From assembly GCA_037968855.1 (NCBI GenBank), contig JBBKWH010000098.1, forward strand, positions 41,180 through 105,179: a stretch of DNA of 64,000 bases, given 5' to 3'. Positions 55,701-63,248 of the stretch are shown in pieces (the first letter of the stretch is position 1; the number at the start of each line of letters is the position of its first letter). The position numbers were made by a program, and so were the translations under genes. Origin of the DNA: JBBKWH01 sp037968855. GTDB taxonomy: Bacteria; Pseudomonadota; Gammaproteobacteria; Pseudomonadales; Moraxellaceae. The notes below the pieces were generated by a model. The model saw only the letters and a list, made by a program, of their open reading frames with translations. It ran no database searches and was not told the origin of the DNA.

Positions 55701-58700
55701 GCAGGATTTGAACAATGCTTACGATGCCTTATTGGACTTGGCCACCATTCTCAACATCCCGTCACAGGCTATCAGTCTAAATGGTGAACTTGGCTTGGCA
55801 TTTGGTGCGCGTGGCAGTGGTGGTAAAAGATCAGCAGCAGCACATTATGAGCGCAGTAATATTGTCATCAATTTAACCAAAAACTCAGGCGCTGGATCAT
55901 TGGCGCATGAGTGGTGGCACGCATTAGACAACTATTTTTCTCGCAGTCGAAACGAAGGTAATGCTTATTTATCTGATAAGCCACGTCCTCTAACACTCAA
56001 TGATCAGGCCATCCGTCCAGAGGTGTTGGCTGCGTGGAAGGCAGTCATTGATGGAATTAAGCAAACACAAATGCCCGTCCGCTCCAAAGAGTTGGATAAA
56101 GCGCGTAGTAACGACTATTGGTCAACCGTTATTGAGATGACCGCTCGTGCTTTCGAGCGTTTTGTGATTGATAGTGCCCATGAACGTGGCATATCGAATG
56201 ATTATCTGGCCAACATTGCTTCTGAGGAGGGTTACGCGCGTTCCGAGGCTTATCCTTACCCGAAAAATGATGAAGCAATAGATATTGCCAAGGCATACCA
56301 AGCACTTTTTGACGCCCTTAAAACCAAGCAGACTGAGAAGGGCGTTGCTTTATATAGTCGTCAAAGTAATGAGGTTGGCGATAGCGTAGATAAGCTTCTT
56401 TCAAGCGCCAATAACCCATCAAAGCCAGTGCAGCCCAAGCAAACGATTGCACAAGTACGCGATACCTTGGCTCAACGCTTTGGCGAAGACGTTATTGCCA
56501 AGCTGGAAGCTGACGGCAAGCTGGAGATCATCCAATCTGAATCCGATATTCCCGCTGATGCCATGCGTAGTGCCATGCGTAGTGTCATGCGTAGTGTCAT
56601 GGCGTGGCACGGATCCCCACACCAGTTCGACAAATTTAGTCTGGGCAAGATTGGCACCGGCGAAGGTGCGCAACGCTATGGCTATGGCCTGTATTTTGCC
56701 AGTGAGCAAATGGTTGCAGACTGGTACAAAGAGCGACTGGCAAAAAACCAAGGCACCAAAGGCAATCTGTACAAAGTCGAACTAACACCAGATGAAAAAG
56801 ACTTCTTAGTCTGGGATGCCTTGGTTTCTGAGCAAGAAGGCGCTTTGGCCAAAGCGCAGGATCTTAAAGTCCGTCTTGAAAATGCTGGCGTGCTGGATGA
56901 TGTAGAGGATCGTCTGGGGCAGACCTTCGATGACTGGATCGGTGGTGAGCTGTATTCGGTTGCAAAATGGGCCGCAGCAGAAGGCCATATTCCAAACATC
57001 GATGGTCAACCTGCTAAAGCTGCATCGCAGTACATGCACTCGCTCGGTTTTGCGGGTGTTAAGTATCTGGATGCAGGCGTTCGTCAGCAAGGCTATAGCA
57101 CGTTTAACTATGTGTTATTTGATGCCGCTGCCGTTCGAGTGGTTGAGCGATTTGATAGCCAAAATGCCAATGGCATTGAAGGTTACTTCCACAACGGAAA
57201 AACCGTCCTGATTGCGGACAACCTATCACCAGACACCATCGTGCCAGTGCTATTGCACGAGATGGGCGGTCACGCTGGCTTCCAGTCATTGTTACGGCCA
57301 CAAGTCTATGACGACCTAATGGCTCAGTTTGACCGAATGGTGGCCAGTGGCAATCCATTGGCTGTTGCTGCCAAACGTCGCGCTGAATCTGCCGAGTCTG
57401 ACCAAACACGCCAACGCGATGAATATCTTCCGTACCTGATCACCGAGGCATCACGCGCACAGAATCAACGCAGTGGGCCGGTGCAAGCGGTATTGCGCAT
57501 GGTGAAACGTATGGTGAATGCCGTACGTGCGTACCTGTATGACCAGCATGGTGTACAGATCAAGCTCAGTGCTGATGACATTGTGGCTTTGGCCGAACGC
57601 ATGGTTAAGCAGGTGAGTAATGCGCCTAGTCTGAAAGGTAATTCGCGCAGCAATGCCGATCAATCCAATAGCAAGCAAGACACTCAATCACCCTTTGATG
57701 ATGCCTTTACGCTATCAGTAGATGAAAAGGATCGACTAGCAAAGGACATTGATCGTCTGGCCACCAGTCTGCAAAGTTATCCGCAGCCTGTGAAAATGAA
57801 GATGCCACCAGTGCTATTGGCGTTGGATGGTGTACGGGAAGGTATTTCTATTCAGAATTTACCGCTTGAAATGGACAAGCGGACGATTCGCAAGATCATG
57901 GGGCGCGTTGATGGTAAGCAGGATGAAGGTCATCAATTAACACTGGAGCAGGTAATGCAATTGCCTAGTGAGTTGGCTGATCCAGTTATGGTGTTGGAAT
58001 CTGATACTGCTGGCGGGTTAATTGTGCTGACCACTTTAACCGGCAAGGATGGTAATCCAGTCATTTCGGCAATTCACCTGAATAAAAAGCGTGGGCGTTA
58101 TGTCGTCAATGAGTTGGCAACGGCATTTAGTAAGAATAATTTTGGCAATTGGTTGAATCAAAGAGCAGATAAAGTCATTTATGCCAGCCATAAAAAAAGC
58201 CAAGACTTTGTACGACAGTCCCCGCTCCAATTGCAGGGTGTGGTTCACAAAGTCTTGGCTTCTGGTCAAAAGATACTCACCCCAAGCGATATTGTCAATG
58301 CTGGTCAAGTGAAGTTCAGCCGCAAAGAAGATGCCCAAGAAGCCGCCTTGTATGCCGCAGCCCAGTCAAAACGGATCAAAGACTGGATCGGTGACAAGTT
58401 GAACACCATGTTGCACTTGGCCCTGCATGACAAACAGTTCCGTGTGTCGTTTGATCGGCTACAAGCCAAACTCAACCAAGTGTCTAGCGATGCCTTTGCC
58501 AGTATCCATGCGGCCCCTGAAATTCTAGGGCGGATGGAAACCTTGGGCGATGCGGGTCACTTGGTTAAAGGTTTAATGCCATCGGTTCACAATGCACGGC
58601 AGGACGACATCAAAGCCGCAGGTAAGGCATTGTTTGAAGGCACGCTGACAGATAAGAAGGTCTATACCGATACCGAGTTGCGCAAACTGCACCACCTCAA

Positions 58701-60978
58701 CGACAAGCAGGTCGAGATTTATCGTCATTCACGTTCTGCCATTGATCAATCATTGGATCGTGCTGCACGGTCGGCCATCATGCGCGTACAGCTCGATGCT
58801 GGTGTGCCGTTTGAGACCATTCAAACCATGCTCAATGAGGACATCGACTTTGGTACCGCTGACAAACAAGCTCGCCAAGTGCTGCAAGATTTGGTCAATG
58901 AAAAGCCTATGGGGTCAGATGAACGCACCAAGGCTGAAGAAGGCCGCGAACAAGCCCTAAAGCGCCTAGATGACATCATTGAGAAGCGTCAAAAGCTAGA
59001 AGATGAAGGCTATGCGCCACTGATGCGCTTTGGTAATCACTGGTTGACAATCAAAGATCAGACCGGCGAAACCGTGGTGCATCAACGCTATGAAACCGAG
59101 TATGAGCGCGACAAGGCTGTACGTCAGCTTAAAAAAGTGCCTGAAGCTGTGCCAGAAGGCCATGAGTTGCTAACCGGAAAAGACAACCCTGAGCGATTCA
59201 AGCTGTTTGGCGATGTGTCGCCTGAAGCGATGCTGCTATTTGCCAAGGAAGTTGGCTTGACCAATGATGAAGCACACCAAGCCTACCTAAAACTGGCAAC
59301 GGCCAACCATTCGGCCCTACGTCGCCTGATCCATCGTAAGGGCATTGCCGGTTTTAGTGATGATGTTCAGCGGGTGATGGCTGCATTCGTCATGAGTACC
59401 GCACGTCATTCAGCGCATACCGTGTTCAACGAGCCAATCATGGAGTCGATCCGCGAGATCAAGAACGCTGATTCGCAGCTGCAAGCACAGAAGATGGTCG
59501 AGTACGCGCAAGATCCACGCGAAGAAGGCCGATTGTTTAAAAACCTACTGTTTATTTACAACATGGGCATGTCAGTCATGTTTGGCTTGGTCAACTTGAC
59601 GCAACCAATCATGCAGACCTTGCCTTGGTTGACTCGTGAAGCGGGCAGTAAGGCACTGCCGTTGATTATGCGCGGTCTCAAACAATCAATGAGCAGCTTT
59701 AGAACCGGCAAGATCCCAGACGAGTACCAAGCCGAGTACGAACGGGCGCAGCGTGAAGGCCACCTTGACCCTGCCAACGTGTGGATGCTGCAAGGCATGG
59801 AGCGTGGCAAGTCTGGATTGACCAGCAACTATTGGACAGCACTTAGTCAGGGTATGGGCGTGATTGCGCAGGTGACAGAAACCGTCAACCGTCGCGCCAC
59901 CTTGTTTGCAGCCTTGCAAGCCTCTAAGTCAATGAGCGATGAGCAGTTGGCCAACTATGGTGGTGCGTATGGCTTTGCTGTACAGGCTATCCAAGAAACG
60001 CAGGGCATCTACAACAAAGGCAACCGGCCTCGTGCGTCACGCGGAACCGTGGGCAGCCTGATCATGGTCTATAAGCAGTTCTCAATTGCTTATGTTGAGC
60101 AGATGATTCGCATGGCGCGTAGTCCAAAGTGGAAAGGCGAGGATGATAAATTCCGCCGCAGCCTGATGCTGATGTTGGCATTGCTATGGTCGTTGGCCGG
60201 TACTGCTGGTCTGCCATTTGCTGAAAACTTGATGGATGTTGCCAGTGCATTTATGGGATGGGCAGGTAAGCCGATGCAGTTTGAGCATGAGGCCAAAAAG
60301 GTACTGGGCGACGATTTGGCCGACTTTATCGTCAACGGGCCGGTCAACATGGGGCCAGTGGCAGATGTGCAAGGTCGTACTGGCATGGGCCGCATGTTAC
60401 CGGCCACCAGCTTGCTTGATCCAACGGCCAGTAAGTTTGAGAAAGAAAGCGGGTTCACCAATATCTTTGGTGCATCTGGCGGCCTGTTGCAAAAAGCGGC
60501 AGATGCGTATCAATCGGCAGGCAATGGTCAATATGCCAATGCCGCAATGCAGCTTATGCCACGTTCAGCGACCAGTGCCGCCAAAGCCATTGATATGGCC
60601 ACAACTGGCGAGTACCGCAACGCCAAGGGCAACAAGGTGACTTATGCCACTGGATTTGAAGCACTGGTTAAGGCGCTCGATGGCAATCCGGCGCGCATTG
60701 CTGACGAGACTCGCAAGATGATGGAGGCTTATTCGGCCAAGGACCTACAGTCGGGAATGCAAAAACGCTTCAATGATCAATTCATCGAAGCTGTGGCAGA
60801 AAAGGATGCCGAGGGTCGTCGAGATGTGCTGCGTCGCATCAAGGTCTGGAACAAGGAAAACCCTGAGTATCGGGTCAAGCTCAACCCTTCAACTGTGCGC
60901 CGTAAATTGCGAGACAAAGAGAGTGATTGGCGTGATCGGGTCAATATGCCGAAGGGGATGCAACAGTGGGTCGATTGA
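49741..60978 (+). CDS. Giant PLxRFG-type polyvalent protein (3745 residues)
   Basis: Starts MNAIDKFNAFAEQALK at the TAATG overlap. N-terminal 450 residues are Ala/Gly-rich with hydrophobic stretches (about 90-130, 195-235). A ParB-like segment (SILISSDNHVLDGHHQWM) is at 1250-1267; a first metallopeptidase motif HELVH at 1426-1430; an LPD1-like domain about 1967-2080 with HEWWH at 2056-2060; an ADP-ribosyltransferase-like (ART-PolyVal) domain from AWHGSPHQFDKF at 2288; HEMGGH at 2506-2511; a MuF C-terminal-like domain about 2679-2854; PLMRFG at 3093-3098; two hydrophobic segments near 3270-3295 and 3472-3505. Probably packaged and injected with DNA as a set of effectors. No RNA polymerase motif is seen. 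Residues 1529-1676 are low-complexity and overlap two nested ORFs. Confidence 0.9.
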   Translation: MNAIDKFNAFAEQALKQGLSSEQINAERSRIFTEEVLPRIKGQQPQVREAAAHQWNAVTDETLKQYAFKPDQGEDSGSMNQRRDMQERGKAGGIRLAAGALAAAAKAPVKRFAAGANTLAASTATLANDIINEDENGVARKDTRLARIAEDQTRYAEEQRKDTGSVTRDGTVLGDLAANANEVSGSIMESAPSLVLGGGVGGAAAKGAMALGASARVATVAGMAAGASTEYPANYGESRKSAETKLAAISDEDLAANVPDFAKLYEQGVTSGMDDATARKTARDGTIDILAQGTATKSALIMQAISTIAPSAGGMMASRVAGGSMDTPIGKAAKKLLERTGIAAPRLDRVAAQRAARELATGKTPMISGVGSANLAVREGTEEALQQVAQNDQVERTRAGASGTDYNAGALTEDVGSSFIAGAIMGQGAGMAINGTEGSQNRQAVAKMQQDHAQLRQGIQAQDERIAQMQQHGGIAPDVIDEQVAIRGEMATHFDVLDQKMQELGLAPIEPAQDAPPVAQQDDVSAQPAPDEAVAPQDQPSEPVEPPVEAQAAPAQDMPVEPPKAGLAGVSERAQARQAPADAMPTLTLPTPTTPVLSDEEFTAKYQEAMRTGDEQALRQLSTLHATHGGDAAKTGDLVRSARAAVLAEQAAAQMPPVVSAEPTQGAQTPPKKPTKPSNDGQLLADPEQQGFKAAIDSWLANSRHSTFVDNMPPALAEKVKSGALQVVYGRAGLGLNRMVVNNKRPQEGSLFGLTDGKKTLVYAKSGTSQTDDQWRKGDWYEVDIQQSPDGEMDIVQKAKPVAAPVTPFVQDGKVSLTENGQSVTIQPTPTTPSTPKPKPKVASLTLPVANPAKTANPEPQAQPDQATLKAQFMQDMQTAIASGETGAKAKVIAAAQKQGISRPDAFAWAKEVADAATPKADDSTVDIPPVEPVSAVPEAPVPKAKQLEQMQPNDIGRPSDGKPFANKNAATLLLKKDGLEDDHEVVQVGKGAQFVIRAKTPTMTDQEVIAEYAKQEKARLSEEKTITQKNGNPFKRETSAQEVIDKHDLSDTHKIDEVDGGFVVKKMTIAEKKEASDKKNGVVDYMDIQEHVLNRLGLGESKTSKDAGDYGEVDSPALTDSQWQQVEGQVNLYQKHQRDAVKNGQKPINIDEFFSELKPSAVVAKTIIGPKIDDQWSAFTPESKTLNIPRAEMPQIKAEYRGAMVNFLNARGVSHEQVEVPAQELKPTQQEFSPEKVIKAKAFEGGDRSILISSDNHVLDGHHQWMSKYDTNEPVKAIRLNAPIKDLLETVKAFPSAETSDESSTKTNQSSHDAVEVKVNSELSHRIPSKLMDRAIRLGDVVDDLAQMTSSINTDVQYGQDLLRTIARLNPSINVHIVSDLNSIQDKTIRANLLAGGFYVPEQNTAFVYPKSEDWVGSALELVNHELVHAATEQSITDGLMSEETQNKLNVLVKKTKEMLFDGYENLSENANDRLAYALQTNPLHEIIATGVAESEVRQALEQIIGVDGLRQLDFIFTDISTQQATQNGTRNKGRDDQGSTRNVPRSLPVTDTGAAATVQGVSTADTGRKNDTRSTASNQADIPARKTESAGVEQGADGSQIATQQSAQNEQRKQGRNLGDGEKAVLGNLPKTDEGAAAAVPELSSKSTGGQDANGGARSGRAGISAGSTKSADVTSDKIADFGEKIGGAKKDLWNDYKKSLSDNLPTNAKEITLARHFPEPDYELLLSNNVSAEVLAAVKAMRDTIPVKPRQAYKLARWAGQLKVLREFANDLISGTISLEQLQKKLSEGGSGLRQFLNQINLYADVGYPHFKQLSGVKLASANYSLFEGREYPKGIEKWVFDAPNQRSGYFDSKADAIAGIRQYAERKANAPATAKNTKLDIYRIVSTGDIVIGKKVSSGKYIDLKVGFDNLRSATEYLAAHQDELLKELQNKKDVPAERRSVNDPRTGEDYRKGESVTPEQFAKTFGFRGVEFGNYVESSRRQQDLNNAYDALLDLATILNIPSQAISLNGELGLAFGARGSGGKRSAAAHYERSNIVINLTKNSGAGSLAHEWWHALDNYFSRSRNEGNAYLSDKPRPLTLNDQAIRPEVLAAWKAVIDGIKQTQMPVRSKELDKARSNDYWSTVIEMTARAFERFVIDSAHERGISNDYLANIASEEGYARSEAYPYPKNDEAIDIAKAYQALFDALKTKQTEKGVALYSRQSNEVGDSVDKLLSSANNPSKPVQPKQTIAQVRDTLAQRFGEDVIAKLEADGKLEIIQSESDIPADAMRSAMRSVMRSVMAWHGSPHQFDKFSLGKIGTGEGAQRYGYGLYFASEQMVADWYKERLAKNQGTKGNLYKVELTPDEKDFLVWDALVSEQEGALAKAQDLKVRLENAGVLDDVEDRLGQTFDDWIGGELYSVAKWAAAEGHIPNIDGQPAKAASQYMHSLGFAGVKYLDAGVRQQGYSTFNYVLFDAAAVRVVERFDSQNANGIEGYFHNGKTVLIADNLSPDTIVPVLLHEMGGHAGFQSLLRPQVYDDLMAQFDRMVASGNPLAVAAKRRAESAESDQTRQRDEYLPYLITEASRAQNQRSGPVQAVLRMVKRMVNAVRAYLYDQHGVQIKLSADDIVALAERMVKQVSNAPSLKGNSRSNADQSNSKQDTQSPFDDAFTLSVDEKDRLAKDIDRLATSLQSYPQPVKMKMPPVLLALDGVREGISIQNLPLEMDKRTIRKIMGRVDGKQDEGHQLTLEQVMQLPSELADPVMVLESDTAGGLIVLTTLTGKDGNPVISAIHLNKKRGRYVVNELATAFSKNNFGNWLNQRADKVIYASHKKSQDFVRQSPLQLQGVVHKVLASGQKILTPSDIVNAGQVKFSRKEDAQEAALYAAAQSKRIKDWIGDKLNTMLHLALHDKQFRVSFDRLQAKLNQVSSDAFASIHAAPEILGRMETLGDAGHLVKGLMPSVHNARQDDIKAAGKALFEGTLTDKKVYTDTELRKLHHLNDKQVEIYRHSRSAIDQSLDRAARSAIMRVQLDAGVPFETIQTMLNEDIDFGTADKQARQVLQDLVNEKPMGSDERTKAEEGREQALKRLDDIIEKRQKLEDEGYAPLMRFGNHWLTIKDQTGETVVHQRYETEYERDKAVRQLKKVPEAVPEGHELLTGKDNPERFKLFGDVSPEAMLLFAKEVGLTNDEAHQAYLKLATANHSALRRLIHRKGIAGFSDDVQRVMAAFVMSTARHSAHTVFNEPIMESIREIKNADSQLQAQKMVEYAQDPREEGRLFKNLLFIYNMGMSVMFGLVNLTQPIMQTLPWLTREAGSKALPLIMRGLKQSMSSFRTGKIPDEYQAEYERAQREGHLDPANVWMLQGMERGKSGLTSNYWTALSQGMGVIAQVTETVNRRATLFAALQASKSMSDEQLANYGGAYGFAVQAIQETQGIYNKGNRPRASRGTVGSLIMVYKQFSIAYVEQMIRMARSPKWKGEDDKFRRSLMLMLALLWSLAGTAGLPFAENLMDVASAFMGWAGKPMQFEHEAKKVLGDDLADFIVNGPVNMGPVADVQGRTGMGRMLPATSLLDPTASKFEKESGFTNIFGASGGLLQKAADAYQSAGNGQYANAAMQLMPRSATSAAKAIDMATTGEYRNAKGNKVTYATGFEALVKALDGNPARIADETRKMMEAYSAKDLQSGMQKRFNDQFIEAVAEKDAEGRRDVLRRIKVWNKENPEYRVKLNPSTVRRKLRDKESDWRDRVNMPKGMQQWVD
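54326..54523 (+). CDS. Nested +1-frame ORF A (65 residues) inside the giant gene
   Basis: 65 codons in the +1 frame relative to the giant gene, from ATG 54326 to TAG. Residue pattern: KAEMIKAAQEMCLEVYRSLT, then EQQQQF, PQQIQG and PIYLLAKQNQQ. Homologous to ORF B 246 bp downstream: 33 of 65 residues identical without gaps, and 15 of those 33 use different codons. In the giant frame the same stretch codes for low-complexity Ser/Thr/Gly/Asp sequence. Function not recognised. No strong Shine-Dalgarno is seen (AGG nine bases upstream). Expression unproven. Confidence 0.55.
   Translation: MAHGTKAEMIKAAQEMCLEVYRSLTQEQQQQFKEFPQQIQGVKTTREALHLTKPIYLLAKQNQQA
54572..54769 (+). CDS. Nested +1-frame ORF B (65 residues) inside the giant gene
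   Basis: Same length and frame as ORF A, from ATG 54572 to TAA. Pattern: KAEILEMGKKQFLEIYQKLT, EQQQQF, PQSLQE, PVYLLAQQNQQ. An in-frame extension to 54530 exists but lies outside the homologous part. Both ORFs start in the context CACAAAATG. Most non-identical positions between A and B are conservative (V/I, M/I, I/L, T/S), as expected of coding sequence under selection in this frame. Confidence 0.55.
   Translation: MSNASKAEILEMGKKQFLEIYQKLTKEQQQQFPSFPQSLQEAKTLTEAHVLVEPVYLLAQQNQQM
56561..56596 (+). repeat. 12-bp tandem repeat (three units) before the ART-like domain
   Basis: Three near-identical units of (c/t)CATGCGTAGTG code for repeated A/V-M-R-S just before the AWHGSPH motif of the ADP-ribosyltransferase-like domain. 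In frame, so copy number changes only lengthen the linker. Confidence 0.9.
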
Positions 60979-61079
60979 TCATCTTCGGTCTGTTGGCAAT
61001 GTTGACTGGGTGCATGGCGCACTCAGTCAATGTGTCCGCGCCAGTCACGATTCAGGTCTGTATTCCGTCTTGTGTGTAG
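60966..61079 (+). CDS. 37-residue lipoprotein overlapping the giant gene end
   Basis: GTG start at 60966 with AAGGGG eight bases before it; its first 13 bases overlap the giant gene in another frame. Reads MGRLIIFGLLAMLTGC: a short signal peptide with lipobox LTGC, then a mature peptide of 22 residues beginning CMAHSVNVS and ending with two Cys. It may be an Rz1-like outer-membrane spanin or a superinfection-exclusion lipoprotein of the Cor/Llp kind. No separate inner spanin is recognised. It is the last late gene. Confidence 0.65.
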   Translation: MGRLIIFGLLAMLTGCMAHSVNVSAPVTIQVCIPSCV

Positions 61080-61145
61080 AGTCCACTTGACGCTCTATAG
61101 AACTCTATAACGCTCTACTTTTGAAGGACTCTGCTTTTTGGTGAT

Positions 61146-61217
61146 ATAGTGATCACTCACCGGCAATACTGCCAATTTAACCCTTTAAGTATGGTTGGAC
61201 GTTAAGGTGGTCACTAT
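61146..61217 (+). other. Imperfect 11-bp inverted repeat downstream of late operon
   Basis: ATAGTGATCAC (61146-61156) and GTGGTCACTAT (61207-61217) pair over 11 positions with one G-U in RNA, enclosing about 50 bases that include GGCA-ATAC-TGCC. Could be the end structure of the late mRNA or a small RNA. The remaining sequence between 61080 and 61259 shows no ORF of note. Confidence 0.35.
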
Positions 61218-61259
61218 GATGAAAAGCAATCGGCCATAGCCGTGTTGATGCAAGGACAG

Positions 61260-61286
61260 AAAAAACCAGCTTTGTGCTGGTTTTTT
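61260..61286. terminator. Bidirectional terminator at end of late operon
   Basis: AAAAAACCAGC / GCTGGTTTTTT with TTTGT loop. A-run and T-run flank both sides, so it can stop the late operon and the opposing gene at 61300-61623. Confidence 0.92.
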
Positions 61287-61299
61287 AATTAGAGGAACA

Positions 61300-61623
61300 C
61301 TATAAACAAAGCCATTGTTCAATATTGTCATCGGACATTTCTTTCAAAAACTCTAGGGTTCTATCCTGTTTGGCGCAGGGCACAAAACCACGAGAACGCA
61401 AATAAGCTGCGTCCACAATATTTTCACCTTCAGCAATTCCAAATTCACGAGCATTTTTGATCATCAATTCCAGTTCGGCAAAAGTGATGTTGACGGGCTG
61501 ATCTGACTTCATTCTAGTCCGAATAAACATGTCGTTTTCTTCATCATGGCCAATCGGGTTTACGTGTTCTGGTAGCAAGGCTTCGGTGAGCATTTGGTCT
61601 GAAAGCTTCTGAAAGCGTGGCAT
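61300..61623 (-). CDS. Hypothetical protein near attR
   Basis: 107 residues, acidic, MPRFQKLSDQMLTEALLPEH. AAGGA precedes the ATG. Mixed alpha/beta with no recognised family. Converges on the late operon and lies alone between the bidirectional terminator and attR, a usual place for genes expressed from the prophage (morons). No toxin or antitoxin motif is seen. Confidence 0.65.
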   Translation of the reverse strand: MPRFQKLSDQMLTEALLPEHVNPIGHDEENDMFIRTRMKSDQPVNITFAELELMIKNAREFGIAEGENIVDAAYLRSRGFVPCAKQDRTLEFLKEMSDDNIEQWLCL

Positions 61624-61870
61624 CGTAATAATCCTTCATAATTTTTGGTGAGGTGATTATGTGGCTTTAGATCAGCTTTGAGAATGCTCGTGCGTCATGG
61701 ATTGACGCGCCATTAAGCCTATCTAATGAACACATGAATACACTGGGCGTGCTACCGAACTATGCTGAATTTGCCATACTTGTGCTTGGTCGGCTTATGC
61801 CCAAAAAAACGCATTTCCGCCAATATTACGCCAAAATAATATAAGTAATTGATTTTATATAATTATTATA
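61624..61870. other. Non-coding stretch inside attR
   Basis: No ORF seen. Should hold the promoter of the 61300-61623 gene and the right attachment arm: ATTACGCCA at 61825-61833 and TTTCCGCC at about 61814, both also found beside int. AT-rich just before the core (61835-61870). Confidence 0.6.
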
Positions 61871-61930
61871 ACCTTGACATGGTGGGGGTCGCTAGTTCGA
61901 ATCTAGTTGCGCCTACCACATTCTGTTGTA
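61871..61930 (+). repeat. attR: second 60-bp core copy
   Basis: Exact copy of 5862-5921. It holds the 3' part of tRNA-Val (anticodon stem to CCA) plus 12 bp, but no 5' half, so it is not a tRNA gene. With a second integrase starting 155 bp beyond, it probably serves as attachment site for two elements in tandem. Confidence 0.95.
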
Positions 61931-61935
61931 ACATC

Positions 61936-61970
61936 AACGGCTTAGAGATTAACTTCTCTAGGCCGTTTTT
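61936..61970 (+). terminator. Terminator downstream of attR
   Basis: AACGGCTTAGAG / CTCTAGGCCGTT, 12-bp stem with one G-U, then T-run. It takes the same position as the hairpin after the intact tRNA gene but has a different sequence. The stretch 61971-62084 beyond it holds only three copies of TTTTCGGGG-like sequence and no gene. Confidence 0.85.
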
Positions 61971-62084
61971 GTTTTTCGGGGTATTTTCGGGGTATTTCGG
62001 GGAATGATTTTTAAAAAGAGGGCTTAACTCTTTCATATTAAAAGTTAATTGGGTGTTGGATTTTCGGGGAATAAAAGTGCTTTG

Positions 62085-63230
62085 CTAGGTTTTATAGCTG
62101 ATTTTCATGGGTGTTTCGGGTTCGTGGCGACCGACGTAGTGTTCGTACATGGCGTCGGTGCTGTGGCCAGCGAGTGCTTTGGCGTAGTCTTTGCCGTATT
62201 GCTGGGCGAGTTGGTATTCGCCTAGTGCGCGGATCTCGTGGAAGGTAGGCTTTTGCTCTGGCGGTAGATGGTCAAACAGGTTGGTCTGGTCGCGGTAACG
62301 GGCAAATTCGTGGGATAAAAAATAGGGTGTCATGGCCAATAGGTGTTGCTTGGCACGGATCTTTGGCGTGATCCGTTTGGGTTGGTAGTGCAACAAGTAG
62401 GGACAGCGTGCAGCCAGTGGTGAACTTAAGCAGGCGATGACGGCTTGTTGTAACGCCGGGTGCATGTCGACTTCGATAAAAATGGGCTTTTTGTAGTTGC
62501 GGGATTTGCCTTGTCGGATGGTGAGGGTGTTGGCGGGAATGTTGACCATGTTGCGTTGCAGGATGGTGAGGTCTTCACGCCGTTGTAGGGAGTGCAGTGC
62601 CAAGTCGATGGCGCGTTGTAAGTGTGCTGGACTGATGGCTCTGATCTGCATGAGCTGGTCGTGGGTAATCGGTCTGCGTTGTTTTTTGGGCAGGATGGCG
62701 TCCATGGTTTTGTTGGGCCAGTTGTCTTCGACCCAGCCTTGGTGCAGAAAGAAAGACCACGCTTGCACCATGAGGTTTTTATGTTTGAGGTAGGCATGTG
62801 GCGCTAGGGTATTTAAAAAAGCTGTGATGTCGCGGTGGCTGATGTCACTGATCAGGCGATCATGCCAGATGGTTTTGTATTTATTGATTTGTTGCCTGTG
62901 GTTATTGCGGGTTGATTCTGCATAGGTTTTTTTGTCAAGACGATGCTGTATGAATTGATCAAACGCATGTTCAACGGGTGGGCATGTGTTGATGTTGAGA
63001 TCGTCTTTATTTTTCTTTTTGATGATTTGGTGCATGAGGTTGGGATTGCGCTGGAACTCTATGTTGAGGGCATGCGCGGTGCTAATGGCGGTTTGACGAT
63101 CGGAGCCAAGTGAGTAGCGTTTGCCATTGGGCATGATGTAACGATAGTAGGTCTGACCGCTACTTTTGCGGTCAGTTTCGACATGGGGTGGTAGGTCGAG
63201 GTTTTCGATGTTGCGACGTCTAGGTGGCAT
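62085..63230 (-). CDS. Tyrosine integrase of a second integrative element
   Basis: 381 residues, only distantly related to the first integrase. Catalytic residues: Arg in SLQRREDLTIL (about 217), HEIR with His331, GHST with His356, and Tyr365 in YEHYV. N-terminal DUF3596/arm-binding-like start (SGQTYYRYIMPNGKRYSLGS). Points back toward the tRNA-derived repeat, as expected when the element is inserted next to the first prophage. The remainder of the element is outside the window. Confidence 0.93.
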   Translation of the reverse strand: MPPRRRNIENLDLPPHVETDRKSSGQTYYRYIMPNGKRYSLGSDRQTAISTAHALNIEFQRNPNLMHQIIKKKNKDDLNINTCPPVEHAFDQFIQHRLDKKTYAESTRNNHRQQINKYKTIWHDRLISDISHRDITAFLNTLAPHAYLKHKNLMVQAWSFFLHQGWVEDNWPNKTMDAILPKKQRRPITHDQLMQIRAISPAHLQRAIDLALHSLQRREDLTILQRNMVNIPANTLTIRQGKSRNYKKPIFIEVDMHPALQQAVIACLSSPLAARCPYLLHYQPKRITPKIRAKQHLLAMTPYFLSHEFARYRDQTNLFDHLPPEQKPTFHEIRALGEYQLAQQYGKDYAKALAGHSTDAMYEHYVGRHEPETPMKISYKT

Positions 63231-63248
63231 ATCAATATCGGGTGCGTA

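Noticed and set aside
49741..60978. N4-like giant virion RNA polymerase
   Set aside because: Size and capsid type suggested it, but no T7-like polymerase motifs are visible, while LPD1, ART-like, MuF-like and PLxRFG motifs are.
61300..61623. Antitoxin (BrnA-like) gene
   Set aside because: Size and acidity fit, but there is no partner toxin gene and no DNA-binding motif could be seen.
61871..61930. Second tRNA-Val gene
   Set aside because: Only the 3' part from the anticodon stem is present; there is no D-arm or 5' acceptor strand. It is the attR copy.
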